A stretch of 55,829 nt of DNA from an uncultured Flavobacteriales bacterium. GTDB taxonomy: Bacteria; Bacteroidota; Bacteroidia; Flavobacteriales; Crocinitomicaceae. The notes beneath the pieces were generated by a model, which ran no database searches, was not told where the DNA came from, and worked only from the letters and a program-made list of their open reading frames with translations. Below, one piece after another: positions 34,887-45,325 of the stretch. The position numbers and the translations under genes were made by a program. The DNA lies in NCBI GenBank assembly GCA_946480815.1, contig CAMLLB010000024.1, positions 1 to 55,829 of the forward strand, in the 5' to 3' direction. Position 1 is the first letter of the stretch, and every line of letters begins with the position of its first letter.

Positions 34887-34914
34887 TTGATTACTTTAAA
34901 CTACCTCATCTTTG
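34887..34914 (+). promoter_or_regulatory. Promoter for the SDR-AraC pair
   Basis: TTG at 34887-34889 and CATCTTTG at 34907-34914 are spaced 17 bases apart, close to the Bacteroidota -33/-7 consensus with one mismatch in the -7 box. The leader would be about 15-18 bases to the ATG at 34935. Confidence 0.45.
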
Positions 34915-34934
34915 CAGTATCAAAATTCTGTTTT

Positions 34935-35750
34935 ATGAAAAAAGTAATTTTAATCACAGGAGCTTCTTCAGGAATGGGGAAAGTATTCGCTCAAGACCTC
35001 GCAAAAGAAGGACATATTGTTTACGGTGCTGCCAGAAGAACTGATTTACTGGAAGACCTAAGCAAAAAGGGAGTTCAAACCATTGCTTTGGACGTTACCG
35101 ATGACGAATCGATGAAATCGTGTGTTCAGACGATCCTGGATAAAGAAGGTCGGATCGATGTATTGATCAACAATGCCGGTTACGGTTCCTATGGGACGAT
35201 TGAGGAAGTTTCCATGGAAGAGGCGAGACGGCAATTGGATGTGAATGTGTTCGGTTTAGCGCGAATGATCCAATTGGTGTTACCGGGTATGCGCAAGCAA
35301 AAAAGCGGGAAAATCATCAATATTTCTTCCATCGGAGGGAAGATTGCTACACCTTTCGGGGCCTGGTACCATGCCAGTAAATTTGCAGTAGAAGGAATGA
35401 GCGACAGTTTGCGTCTGGAAGTTGCACCGTTTGGAATTGATGTGGTTGTTATCGAACCGGGAGGAGTCAAATCGGAATGGGCAAGCATTGCCTATGACAA
35501 CCTGATGAATACCACACAAAACACTGCTTACGGTGATATGGCAAATAAATTCAAAAAAGCATTTGAAACTACGATTGCAAAAAATGCGGAACCGGAAGTG
35601 ATTTCGCGTTTGGTTTCGAAAGCTATTTCAGCTAAACGGCCAAAAACGCGTTATTCAGGAGGATACATGGCAAAGCCGGCCCTGTTCGTCCGCAAATGGT
35701 TTGGTGACCGGACAATGGATAAAGTATTGTTGAGCCAACTTCCGAAGTGA
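34935..35750 (+). CDS. Short-chain dehydrogenase/reductase
   Basis: I choose the ATG at 34935 (271 aa, MKKVILITGASSGMG), because the 16 residues added by the upstream start overlap the likely promoter. Classical SDR motifs are present: TGASSGMG cofactor loop, DVTDDESM, NNAGYGSYG, and ISSIGGKIATPFGAWYHASK containing the catalytic Ser and Tyr-x3-Lys. NAD(P)-dependent; substrate unknown. Its stop overlaps the start of an AraC-type regulator, suggesting co-expression and perhaps autoregulation. Confidence 0.92.
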   Translation: MKKVILITGASSGMGKVFAQDLAKEGHIVYGAARRTDLLEDLSKKGVQTIALDVTDDESMKSCVQTILDKEGRIDVLINNAGYGSYGTIEEVSMEEARRQLDVNVFGLARMIQLVLPGMRKQKSGKIINISSIGGKIATPFGAWYHASKFAVEGMSDSLRLEVAPFGIDVVVIEPGGVKSEWASIAYDNLMNTTQNTAYGDMANKFKKAFETTIAKNAEPEVISRLVSKAISAKRPKTRYSGGYMAKPALFVRKWFGDRTMDKVLLSQLPK

Positions 35751-36556
35751 TGGCAGATCAGTTCCAGGAAAACATGTTGTTCTCATGTGTTCACGAGCAG
35801 CATTTCGGTACAGAGCAATTGGTTGTTCACCATGCATTAAGTATCGTGATATCGGGAAAAATGGAAATTTTCACACCGGAAGGCTCACGTTTCTTTGAAG
35901 CAGGTAATATGGGAATCATGCGTAAAAACACCTTGTTAAAAACACGCAAACACCCTTCATCGGACGGAAGACCTTTTAAATCGTTCACCATCTTCCTTAC
36001 CGAAGAATTTTTACAGCAATTTGCTTTGCAAAACAATGTTCCGGCACAAGAGCGTTTTGCGGGAAATCCTTTATATGAAATCCCGGAGGAATCATTTATA
36101 AGTGGTTTTTTCCAGTCGCTCCTTCCCTATTTTGACAAACCGGATTTCTTTACAACCAAAATGGCAGCGTTGAAAACAGAGGAAGCGGTGGAATTGTTAC
36201 TCCGATTGGATCAATCGTTTTACGGTTTTCTATTCGATTTCAGTGAACCCTTCAAAATTGACCTGGAAGCTTTTATGCAGAAAAACTACTTGTTCAACAT
36301 TCCGCTGATTGAATTTGCACGTTTATCCGGAAGAAGTATTTCGACCTTTAAACGCGATTTCTCAAAAATCTTCAATGAAACACCTGAAAAATGGTTGAAA
36401 GAACAGCGGCTGACGGAAGCAAAGAACCTGCTTCAAACAACGAAGTTAAGGCCGTCAGATGTGTACCTGCATGTTGGGTTTGAGAATTTCTCTCATTTTT
36501 CCAGTGCGTTTAAGAATTATTTCGGGTATAATGCTTCGAGTGTTCTGAATTCCTGA
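35750..36556 (+). CDS. AraC-family transcriptional regulator
   Basis: The ATG at 35750 overlaps the SDR stop by one base (TGATG); a GTG one codon earlier is possible. The 268-aa product has an N-terminal cupin-like sensing region (residues ~1-110, TPEGSRFFEAGNMGIMRKNT). A C-terminal double helix-turn-helix follows, including IPLIEFARLSGRSISTFKRD and DVYLHVGFENFSHFSSAFKN, the AraC recognition signature. It probably regulates the SDR operon. The inducing ligand is unknown. Confidence 0.9.
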   Translation: MADQFQENMLFSCVHEQHFGTEQLVVHHALSIVISGKMEIFTPEGSRFFEAGNMGIMRKNTLLKTRKHPSSDGRPFKSFTIFLTEEFLQQFALQNNVPAQERFAGNPLYEIPEESFISGFFQSLLPYFDKPDFFTTKMAALKTEEAVELLLRLDQSFYGFLFDFSEPFKIDLEAFMQKNYLFNIPLIEFARLSGRSISTFKRDFSKIFNETPEKWLKEQRLTEAKNLLQTTKLRPSDVYLHVGFENFSHFSSAFKNYFGYNASSVLNS

Positions 36557-36584
36557 AAAAAATGTAACTTACCTCAAAAAAAAC

Positions 36585-37163
36585 ATGAAACTACTTTTCG
36601 CTTCGTCAAATGAACATAAGATCGCCGAGATCAAAGCGATTTTACCACATGGTTTCCAGTTGATTTCCTTAAAAGAGATCCATTTTTATGATGATATTCC
36701 CGAAACGGCTGATACCATTGAAGGAAATGCAATTCAAAAGGCGACTTTCCTTGCTGAAAAGATGCACATTCCATGTTTTGCAGATGACACCGGATTAATT
36801 ATTCCCGGATTAAATGGAGAACCAGGTGTTTATTCCGCACGTTATGCAGGTCCGCATCGAAATGCAGATGACAACATGGATCTTGTATTGAAAAAACTAA
36901 ACGGTAGTTCCGACAGAAGCGCTCATTTTTCGACAGTAATTGCGTTATACATCAATCACAAAGTGCATGTTTTCGATGGAAAAATCGAAGGTTCGATCGG
37001 TACAGAAAAGCGCGGAACGAACGGTTTCGGATATGATCCTATTTTTACACCTGAAGGTTCGGATAAAACATTTGCTGAAATGGACTCCGAAGAAAAAAAC
37101 GAAATGAGTCACAGAGCTCGTGCTTTGGAGAAAATGATGGTTTACCTGAAACGGATCGGGTAA
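36585..37163 (+). CDS. rdgB: Non-canonical purine NTP pyrophosphatase (RdgB/HAM1 family)
   Basis: Hydrolyses dITP, XTP and ITP to monophosphates, keeping damaged purines out of nucleic acids. The 192-aa length is typical. Visible motifs are the start LLFASSNEHKIAEIKAIL, ADTIEGNAIQKATFLAEK, the metal-binding FADDTGLIIPGLNGEPGVYS and SARYAG, then GTNGFGYDPIFTPEG, and the conserved C-terminal MSHRARAL. It is 28 bases after the AraC gene. Assignment secure at family level. Confidence 0.95.
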   Translation: MKLLFASSNEHKIAEIKAILPHGFQLISLKEIHFYDDIPETADTIEGNAIQKATFLAEKMHIPCFADDTGLIIPGLNGEPGVYSARYAGPHRNADDNMDLVLKKLNGSSDRSAHFSTVIALYINHKVHVFDGKIEGSIGTEKRGTNGFGYDPIFTPEGSDKTFAEMDSEEKNEMSHRARALEKMMVYLKRIG

Positions 37164-37308
37164 TAACTTGTCAAATTCCCAAATTAACTTGTTCCCAAAG
37201 TTACGAACAGATTTTGAGATAACAACATGATAATCAAACAATTAATTAAAGCCTCTTTTTCAAACACCACACATCCCTCAAAGTCTGCAAATTTAAGCCA
37301 CCTATTTA

Positions 37309-37339
37309 TTGACATTCCAATCTTCAACCATTAAATTTG
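37309..37339 (+). promoter_or_regulatory. Promoter for isocitrate dehydrogenase
   Basis: TTG at 37309-37311 and the exact -7 box TAAATTTG at 37332-37339, 20 bases apart, are the best-formed Bacteroidota-type promoter in the window. The leader would be about 50 bases. The rest of the 232-base gap 37164-37395 is AT-rich and otherwise featureless. Confidence 0.65.
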
Positions 37340-37353
37340 CCACCATCTGTTAA

Positions 37354-39624
<2,271 letters not shown>

Positions 39625-39648
39625 TTTAGGTCTAAAACATTAAATCGG

Positions 39649-39684
39649 ACGACACTTTTAGCAATTAGAAGTGTCGTTTTTTTT
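39649..39684 (+). terminator. Rho-independent terminator after icd
   Basis: ACGACACTT and AAGTGTCGT form a 9-bp stem with an 11-base loop, followed by eight T residues ending at 39684. It lies 24 bases after the icd stop. Confidence 0.9.
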
Positions 39685-39755
39685 AATATCGTAATTATAA
39701 AGTTCCGGAATAAGTGAAACTTTCCTAATCAAGGAATGACATCACAACAAGACAA

Positions 39756-39789
39756 AAAAAGAGCCGTTTCATAAGAAACGGCTCTTTTT
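39756..39789 (-). terminator. Terminator after the 68-aa lipoprotein gene
   Basis: A 15-bp perfect stem, AAAAAGAGCCGTTTC with GAAACGGCTCTTTTT, around a 4-base loop. Both ends are A/T runs, so it can work in both directions; it sits 30 bases after the minus-strand lipoprotein stop. Confidence 0.9.
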
Positions 39790-39819
39790 AATTTATATAC
39801 AATAATTAAGAATTGCTTC

Positions 39820-40026
39820 TTATTTAAGTGTACAAGTGTATCCACCAATTTGTAATGCCGTACATGCAGCCTTCGCGTCAGTTTTCTTAGCATTCTTGAT
39901 TGTAGAAGAAGAAGTGTAAGTTTGACCGTTTGAAGTGTAAGTACAATCACAAGTGTAATCTTTTTTACATGAACCTAAGCCCATTGCAAATGTTGCTACT
40001 GCAGCAACCAAAATAAATTTTTTCAT
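39820..40026 (-). CDS. Small Cys-rich lipoprotein, 68 aa
   Basis: MKKFILVAAVATFAMGLGSC is a lipoprotein signal with the lipobox LGSC; Cys20 would be lipidated. The mature 49 residues contain CDC, a Ser/Thr-rich stretch, KKTDAKAAC and YTCTLK, four further cysteines that could form two disulfides. No family recognised. It is paired head-to-tail with a second, similar lipoprotein gene at 40124-40297. A -7-like TATATTCG lies about 45 bases upstream of the ATG. A strong terminator follows. Periplasmic or outer-membrane location is inferred from the signal. Confidence 0.8.
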   Translation of the reverse strand: MKKFILVAAVATFAMGLGSCKKDYTCDCTYTSNGQTYTSSSTIKNAKKTDAKAACTALQIGGYTCTLK

Positions 40027-40123
40027 ACTTTTTTTAAGTTGAAGGTTATTAGAAAATAAATTAACGGCACGAATATATACTTTTTTTCTTACCCGGCAAC
40101 GGTGCTCACAAAAAAAAATAAAA

Positions 40124-40297
40124 TCAATTCATTTTACATTCAACTTGCCCTGCAGAATATTTCTCGCACGTATCCCGAGCGTCTTTCTTTGATGCCTTTA
40201 TAGTAAAACTGTATCCATCGGAACAAGTACACGTTCTTTCTTTTGTGCATGCAGATAATGCACAACATGCAATAACCAAATAAAAAATTGACTTCAT
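40124..40297 (-). CDS. Small Cys-rich lipoprotein, 57 aa, paralogue of its neighbour
   Basis: This gene starts at the ATG ending at 40297 and stops at 40124. The signal peptide is MKSIFYLVIACCALSAC with lipobox LSAC (Cys17). The mature part, CTKERTCTCSDGYSFTIKAS then KKDARDTCEKYSAGQVECKMN, aligns by eye with the 68-aa lipoprotein: C-xK-x-x-TC-x-C near the start, a (K)KKDA..xC helix, and a final xC-(T/K)-x-K/N end. All four mature cysteines after the lipidated one are matched. The two genes are 97 bases apart in the same orientation. Function unknown. Confidence 0.75.
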   Translation of the reverse strand: MKSIFYLVIACCALSACTKERTCTCSDGYSFTIKASKKDARDTCEKYSAGQVECKMN

Positions 40298-40314
40298 AAA
40301 CTTGAAGTTAATAC

Positions 40315-40322
40315 TAATTTTG
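40315..40322 (+). promoter_or_regulatory. -7 box TAATTTTG for the DUF4403 gene
   Basis: Exact TAnnTTTG match in the 53-base divergent gap between the 57-aa lipoprotein and the DUF4403 gene, 28 bases before the GTG start. A -33 TTG at proper distance is not evident. Confidence 0.4.
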
Positions 40323-40350
40323 GAAAATCAATTATGAAATTTCCGTTGCT

Positions 40351-41754
40351 GTGCGTGTTTTAAAGTTAAATATCGGAGTGCTTTCGCTCCTAATTCTCAC
40401 AGGTTCATGCCGTTCCATTCTGCCGGAAGCACCTGTAAATGTCAATTTAACAAGTACTCCTCCGCAAATGAATACGGTCACAAACAGTGTTGTTGTTCCT
40501 GTAGAAATAACCTTAACCGGGTACTTTAAAGACGCCAACAAATCGGTCCCCGAAATTACTTCCGGCTCTGACAAACCTTGCAGCGGAATTCGTTACGATT
40601 ACCAATTTAAAAAGGATTCTTTTGATATTTCAACCAGCAATAATCATTTACTATCCGAACTGTATGGATCTTATTGGATCAGAATGGAATATTGTGCGGC
40701 ATGTTCTGACCTGTTGGCTGCAAAACCTGTTTGCTTGACCCCGATCATCCCCTTTTCCTGCGGAATTGATGAAAAAAAACCTTCTTTAAGAATTCGCTTC
40801 GAAACGGAATTGAATATCAATGAAAACTATGGTTTAAGTTCCAAAACTTCGATCAACGAACTGAAGGCTTTGAATCCATGTGAAGTCACACTTTTCCGAT
40901 TTGATGCCACAGATGAAGTCATCAGGGAAGTCCGTAAAACGCTGGAAAAACAGTGCCAGGAAACCGATAAACAATTGGCTCGGATCTCATTTAAAAAAGA
41001 AGCGGAAGATCTGTGGAAAGACATGAACCAATCGGTCAGAATTCCTTATCTCGGATACATTCATTTTGAACCAATTTCCCTTTCACTGGTTAAACCGCGT
41101 TTAGAAGAAGATAAACTATTCACTACTCTTGTACTCAATTGTAAGACTTATCTGAATCAAAATGCGCTAAAAAGCCCTGTCACTGACCTTCCAAAATTGA
41201 ATATTGTTCAAAATGCACCAAAGGACACATTTGATCTTTTAACAGATTTCGACTTAAACTACGATTCTATCTCTCAGCTCTTCACAGAACAGGTAAAAGG
41301 AAAATCCATCGACTTCAACAAAAATCACTTTGAATTTGAAGCTATAAAAGTAAGCGGATTGGATCAGAACAGGTTGGTACTTGCAATTCACTTCAGCGGA
41401 ACTAAAAAAGGAATATTGTACTTACAGGGAATTCCAACTTTTGACAACAATACCAAAATATTGGAATTAAGCAAACTCGAATTTGATCTAAAAACAAAAA
41501 GTGTCCTGCTGAAAAGTGCAAAATGGTTGTTCTCCAATCGAATTTATTCTGAGCTTGAAAAAGCAACTAAATTAAACATGACCGACCAATTTAACCAATT
41601 GAAAAAAACAATCGACCGAAATCTTCAAAAGAAAAGCGGCGATTTGACCATCCAGGGAAAAACACATGATGTGAGTGTGATTCATATTTTTCCTACCGTT
41701 GATCATTTGTACCTTAGAACCTGCCTGAAAGCACAGTTGAATGTTAAACAATAA
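40351..41754 (+). CDS. DUF4403-family lipoprotein
   Basis: 467 aa from a GTG at 40351; the nearby ATG at 40334 is in another frame that stops at once. The first 20 residues (MRVLKLNIGVLSLLILTGSC) are a lipoprotein signal with lipobox LTGSC. The mature protein contains two repeats of beta-rich sequence separated by helices, with SVVVPVEITLTGYFKDANKS near the start, as in DUF4403 proteins. IPYLGYIHFEPISLSLVKPR and FEAIKVSGLDQNRLVLAIHF follow. The family is thought to resemble lipid-binding tubular folds, but its function is not established. It is divergent from the small lipoproteins. Confidence 0.8.
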   Translation: MRVLKLNIGVLSLLILTGSCRSILPEAPVNVNLTSTPPQMNTVTNSVVVPVEITLTGYFKDANKSVPEITSGSDKPCSGIRYDYQFKKDSFDISTSNNHLLSELYGSYWIRMEYCAACSDLLAAKPVCLTPIIPFSCGIDEKKPSLRIRFETELNINENYGLSSKTSINELKALNPCEVTLFRFDATDEVIREVRKTLEKQCQETDKQLARISFKKEAEDLWKDMNQSVRIPYLGYIHFEPISLSLVKPRLEEDKLFTTLVLNCKTYLNQNALKSPVTDLPKLNIVQNAPKDTFDLLTDFDLNYDSISQLFTEQVKGKSIDFNKNHFEFEAIKVSGLDQNRLVLAIHFSGTKKGILYLQGIPTFDNNTKILELSKLEFDLKTKSVLLKSAKWLFSNRIYSELEKATKLNMTDQFNQLKKTIDRNLQKKSGDLTIQGKTHDVSVIHIFPTVDHLYLRTCLKAQLNVKQ

Positions 41755-41835
41755 CTAAGAAATACATTTAATACGCTCATTCAATCCATTCAGTCAGTCG
41801 AAAAAATGCCATTTTTTCAAAGTTCAGGAAAAGAC

Positions 41836-41843
41836 TATCTTTG
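41836..41843 (+). promoter_or_regulatory. -7 promoter box TATCTTTG for the OmpA-family gene
   Basis: Exact match to TAnnTTTG, ending 6 bases before the ATG at 41850. It overlaps the alternative TTG start at 41841, which is one reason to reject that start. Confidence 0.5.
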
Positions 41844-41849
41844 CACCCA

Positions 41850-43025
41850 ATGAAACTCACACTCCTAATATTTTCTTCTTTCCTTTTTACAACTGTATTT
41901 GGGCAACAGATTCTTGAAAGCTCAAATGCTATTTCTGATTGCACAGGTGCCACAACGATTCTTAAAACCGGAGAGTATCGTATGCAATTCTCCGGCAAGG
42001 GAGGGAAAGTAAATGATTTCCAGGCTTATAGCTCATTAAATAATATCGAAGAAAAGAACAGTTTGTTTTGTTCCTTTAAAGCGTCCTATAATGGACGGTT
42101 CACTCTAAATGCAAAATGTTCACAGCCTATTCAGATGATCATTTTTGAAGGAGAGACCAAATATCCTTGTGACGAAATTGCCAAAGGTTCTGCGGAAATC
42201 AGAAGAATTATTGCAAAACCATCACCGGAACTCGGATTGAACCTGATTGTTTCTGAAAACACCCTTTATCCGATTGATTTGACTGCCGGAAAAGAAATCA
42301 TTATTTGTTTTATAGCACCACCAAAAACGAAAGAATACCTGGAAGTTAATTTTGTATTTGAACCAATGACGGGAGAAATGCAGGAAACCGCGGAAGGTGG
42401 GAAATTACTGGATCTTAGAACGGATAAAAAAGAATCGGGATTATCCATATTGGTAAGGGATTATGAAACAGGCAAGCCTGTTATCGCAAATATTACCATT
42501 ACCGGGATTAAAGATATTACGGCAGCATACCAGGGATCGGATTTTCGTTTTCCGATCGAACGGTCAGGAAAAGTCCAGCTGAAGATTGATGCGGAAGGAT
42601 ATTTCTTTGTAGACAGGGAAGAACCTGTATCCGCCAATACGGAAACAGAAATTGTTGCCTGGATCGAACCATTGGGTGAAGGTAAAAGCATGCAAATTGA
42701 TGAAATTGAATTCTATCCCGGATCTTCCGAATTCCTTCAGAGTGCAGAACCAAAATTAAGACGGCTGAAAGATTTCCTCGCCTTAAATGCGGGAATAAAA
42801 GTAGAGATTCAGGGACACGTTCATTCCAATGGTGAAAATACCTTCGAGGCCCAGAAACTTTCTGAAGCACGAGCAAAACGTGTATACCTTTATCTGGTTG
42901 AGAATGGAATCGACAAAACAAGGTTAACTGCCGTAGGTTACGGAAATACCATGCCGATCTTCCCGAATGCAAAGTTTGCTTCCGAAGAACAAAGCAACCG
43001 CAGAGTGGAAATTAAAGTACTCTAA
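41850..43025 (+). CDS. OmpA-family outer-membrane-associated protein
   Basis: 391 aa from the ATG at 41850. Residues 1-19 are a signal peptide (MKLTLLIFSSFLFTTVFGQ). The middle (~20-190) is beta-rich with no family I recognise. At ~205-270 lies a carboxypeptidase-regulatory-like segment (RDYETGKPVIANITITGIKD). The OmpA peptidoglycan-binding domain follows at ~283-391: IEFYPGSSEF, VEIQGHVHSNGENTFEAQKL, SEARAKRVYLYL, GIDKTRLTAVGYG and SNRRVEIKVL, including the expected Asn-Arg-Arg. It likely anchors an envelope structure to peptidoglycan. A REP-like double hairpin follows the stop directly. Confidence 0.9.
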   Translation: MKLTLLIFSSFLFTTVFGQQILESSNAISDCTGATTILKTGEYRMQFSGKGGKVNDFQAYSSLNNIEEKNSLFCSFKASYNGRFTLNAKCSQPIQMIIFEGETKYPCDEIAKGSAEIRRIIAKPSPELGLNLIVSENTLYPIDLTAGKEIIICFIAPPKTKEYLEVNFVFEPMTGEMQETAEGGKLLDLRTDKKESGLSILVRDYETGKPVIANITITGIKDITAAYQGSDFRFPIERSGKVQLKIDAEGYFFVDREEPVSANTETEIVAWIEPLGEGKSMQIDEIEFYPGSSEFLQSAEPKLRRLKDFLALNAGIKVEIQGHVHSNGENTFEAQKLSEARAKRVYLYLVENGIDKTRLTAVGYGNTMPIFPNAKFASEEQSNRRVEIKVL

Positions 43026-43100
43026 AAAGGATGATTTCGACTACGCTCAATCACCTTTAATCCCTACTATCAAAAGGAAACTGAGCGGAGTCGAAGTTTC
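43024..43100. repeat. REP-like inverted pair of hairpins (copies C and D)
   Basis: Copy C has the core TTTCGACTACGCTCAA (43035-43050) with flanks AAAGG and CCTTT; copy D has CTGAGCGGAGTCGAAG (43081-43096) with flanks GAAAC and GTTTC. They face each other and together form a larger hairpin filling the 77-base gap between the OmpA-family and urocanate hydratase genes. The core differs from copies A/B at 30776 and 31317 by one or two bases. Confidence 0.78.
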
Positions 43101-43102
43101 AA

Positions 43103-45100
43103 TTATTTCAGGCCTTTCAAAAGCTCTTCATCCACCAATTCAGGAATGGTTACCTTCAGCTTCGGTTCAGCCTCCATAGCGCGTTTAATTGCAAAGATAG
43201 CTCCTTCGTTCCGTGCCCAGTTTCTTCTTGCTATCCCGTTATTCACATCCCAATGAAGCATGGATTTCAATCTTCTCTCAGCATCTGAAGATCCGTCAAG
43301 CAGCATTCCGAAACCTCCATTGATTACTTCTCCCCAGCCTACTCCACCACCATTGTGAATAGAAACCCATGTTGCACCCCGGAAAGAATCTCCGATTACG
43401 TTCTGGATCGCCATATCGGCTGTGAAACGTGAACCATCATAAATATTTGAAGTTTCGCGATAAGGAGAGTCTGTTCCTGAAACGTCGTGGTGATCGCGCC
43501 CAAGTACAACCGGCCCGATAATTCCTTTTGAAATTGCTTCGTTGAATGCAGCCGCGATCTTCATACGTCCTTCAGCATCTGCATAAAGGATACGCGCCTG
43601 AGAACCAACTACCAGTCTGTTTTCCTGTGCTCCTTTGATCCACTGGATATTATCTGCCATTTGTTGTTGGATCTCTTCCGGACTGTGTTGTTTCATTTCT
43701 TCCAGGACAGCACACGCAATGGCATCTGTCTTTTCCAGGTCCTCCGGTTTCCCGGAAGTACATACCCAACGGAACGGACCGAACCCATAATCAAAGCACA
43801 TTGGTCCCATGATATCCTGAACATATGACGGATACCTGAAATCAATCCCGTTTTCAGCCATTACATCTGCACCTGCGCGCGATGCTTCCAATAAAAATGC
43901 ATTTCCATAATCAAAGAAATAAGTTCCCTTGGCTGTATGTGCGTTGATTGCATTTGCATGTCTTACCAGGGTACTTTGTACCTTTGACTTAAATTCTTCC
44001 GGGTTGGAAGCCATTAATTTATTTGCTGTTTCAAAATCAATTCCAACCGGGTAATAACCACCAGCCCATGGATTATGAAGCGAAGTCTGATCGGATCCCA
44101 GGTCAATGTGCAGGTTTTCCGTGTCGAATTTCTCCCAAACGTCTACAATATTTCCCAAATAAGCAATGGATACAACTTCTTCGTTTTCCTGTGCTTCGCG
44201 AACACGTTTTACAAGGACATCCAGGTCTTCAATCACTTCATGGACCCATACTTGTTCCAGGCGGATACGTGTGATTTTCGGATTTACTTCTGCACATACT
44301 GTAACACATCCTGCAATAGTTCCTGCCTTTGGCTGAGCACCACTCATTCCTCCCAAACCGGATGTAACGAATAATGAACCTTTCGGGGCTTTTTTAATTT
44401 TACGGAATCCATTCAATACGGTGATCGTTGTTCCATGAACAATTCCCTGTGGACCGATATACATATATGAACCTGCGGTCATCTGACCGTATTGGGTAAC
44501 TCCCAAAGCGTTGAATTTCTCCCAATCATCCGGTTTCGAATAGTTCGGGATCATCATTCCATTCGTTACAACCACACGTGGAGCGTCCTTATGCGAAGGA
44601 AATAATCCAAGTGGGTGACCGGAATACATAACCAATGTCTGATCATCTTCCATTTCTGAAAGGTATTTCATTGTCAGGCGATACTGGATCCAATTCTGAA
44701 AAACAGCCCCGTTTCCACCATATGTAATCAATTCATGCGGATGTTGAGCTACCGCATAATCCAGGTTGTTTTGGATCATCAGCATAATTGCTTTTGCCTG
44801 CAATGATTTTCCTGGATACTCACTAATCGGACGTGCATACATCTTATAGTCAGGTCTGAAACGATACATGTAAATTCGTCCGTATTTCTCCAGCTCATCA
44901 GAAAATTCCTTTGCAAGTTCAGCATGCTGATCCTTCGGAAAATAACGCAGGGCATTTTTCAAAGCCAATAACCGCTCTTCTGACGAAAGGATCTCCTTCC
45001 GTTTCGGTGCATGATTAATTGCTGTTTCGTACTCTTTCTTCGGAGGTAGAATTACAGGTATTCCTGTTGCTATATCGTTTTGAAATTCGTTCAGATTCAT
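43103..45100 (-). CDS. hutU: Urocanate hydratase, long form
   Basis: Converts urocanate to imidazolonepropionate, step two of histidine breakdown, with tightly bound NAD+. Hallmarks are ITYGGNGAVFQNWIQYRLTM, LVMYSGHPLGLFPSHKDAPR, TSGLGGMSGAQPKAG, GVTQYGQMTAGSYMYIGPQG and VSIHNGGGVGWGEVINGGFG. It has 665 aa, over 100 more than the well-studied ~555-aa enzymes, in line with a longer form I recall from Bacteroidota. No hutH, hutI or hutG gene is nearby. A -7-like TAATTTCG precedes the start by about 20 bases. Confidence 0.95.
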   Translation of the reverse strand: MNLNEFQNDIATGIPVILPPKKEYETAINHAPKRKEILSSEERLLALKNALRYFPKDQHAELAKEFSDELEKYGRIYMYRFRPDYKMYARPISEYPGKSLQAKAIMLMIQNNLDYAVAQHPHELITYGGNGAVFQNWIQYRLTMKYLSEMEDDQTLVMYSGHPLGLFPSHKDAPRVVVTNGMMIPNYSKPDDWEKFNALGVTQYGQMTAGSYMYIGPQGIVHGTTITVLNGFRKIKKAPKGSLFVTSGLGGMSGAQPKAGTIAGCVTVCAEVNPKITRIRLEQVWVHEVIEDLDVLVKRVREAQENEEVVSIAYLGNIVDVWEKFDTENLHIDLGSDQTSLHNPWAGGYYPVGIDFETANKLMASNPEEFKSKVQSTLVRHANAINAHTAKGTYFFDYGNAFLLEASRAGADVMAENGIDFRYPSYVQDIMGPMCFDYGFGPFRWVCTSGKPEDLEKTDAIACAVLEEMKQHSPEEIQQQMADNIQWIKGAQENRLVVGSQARILYADAEGRMKIAAAFNEAISKGIIGPVVLGRDHHDVSGTDSPYRETSNIYDGSRFTADMAIQNVIGDSFRGATWVSIHNGGGVGWGEVINGGFGMLLDGSSDAERRLKSMLHWDVNNGIARRNWARNEGAIFAIKRAMEAEPKLKVTIPELVDEELLKGLK

Positions 45101-45142
45101 AAAGTATCACTTATGCTGCGAAATTAAGAAGAAAAAGCGAAG

Positions 45143-45156
45143 TCCGCCACGGCGGA
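45143..45156. repeat. Short GC-rich palindrome TCCGCC-AC-GGCGGA
   Basis: Perfect 6-bp arms with a 2-base centre, in the 225-base gap 45101-45325 upstream of hutU. Its GC content stands out against the AT-rich surroundings. It may be an intergenic repeat or an operator; nothing else supports either reading. Confidence 0.4.
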
Positions 45157-45270
45157 AAGACTAAATTATGATCCCTTATGTACGGTGGAATCAGAGCGGA
45201 AATGATTTGGGAGAAACGTAACTTTTGAAGACCAAATCATGAAGGTTATTAATCAGTTTTGGATAAAACA

Positions 45271-45308
45271 ATAATGGGCTGCCCGTATTTTAACGAACAG
45301 CCCATTAT
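45271..45308 (-). terminator. Terminator after the CHU_C-domain protein gene
   Basis: ATAATGGGCTG and CAGCCCATTAT form an 11-bp stem with a 16-base loop, 17 bases downstream of the minus-strand stop at 45326. The T run is weak (TTGTTTTA). Confidence 0.75.
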
Positions 45309-45325
45309 CAGAAAGATCAATGATC

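Noticed and set aside
41841..41849. TTG start three codons before the OmpA-family ATG
   Set aside because: It overlaps the -7 box and adds residues before a clean signal peptide.
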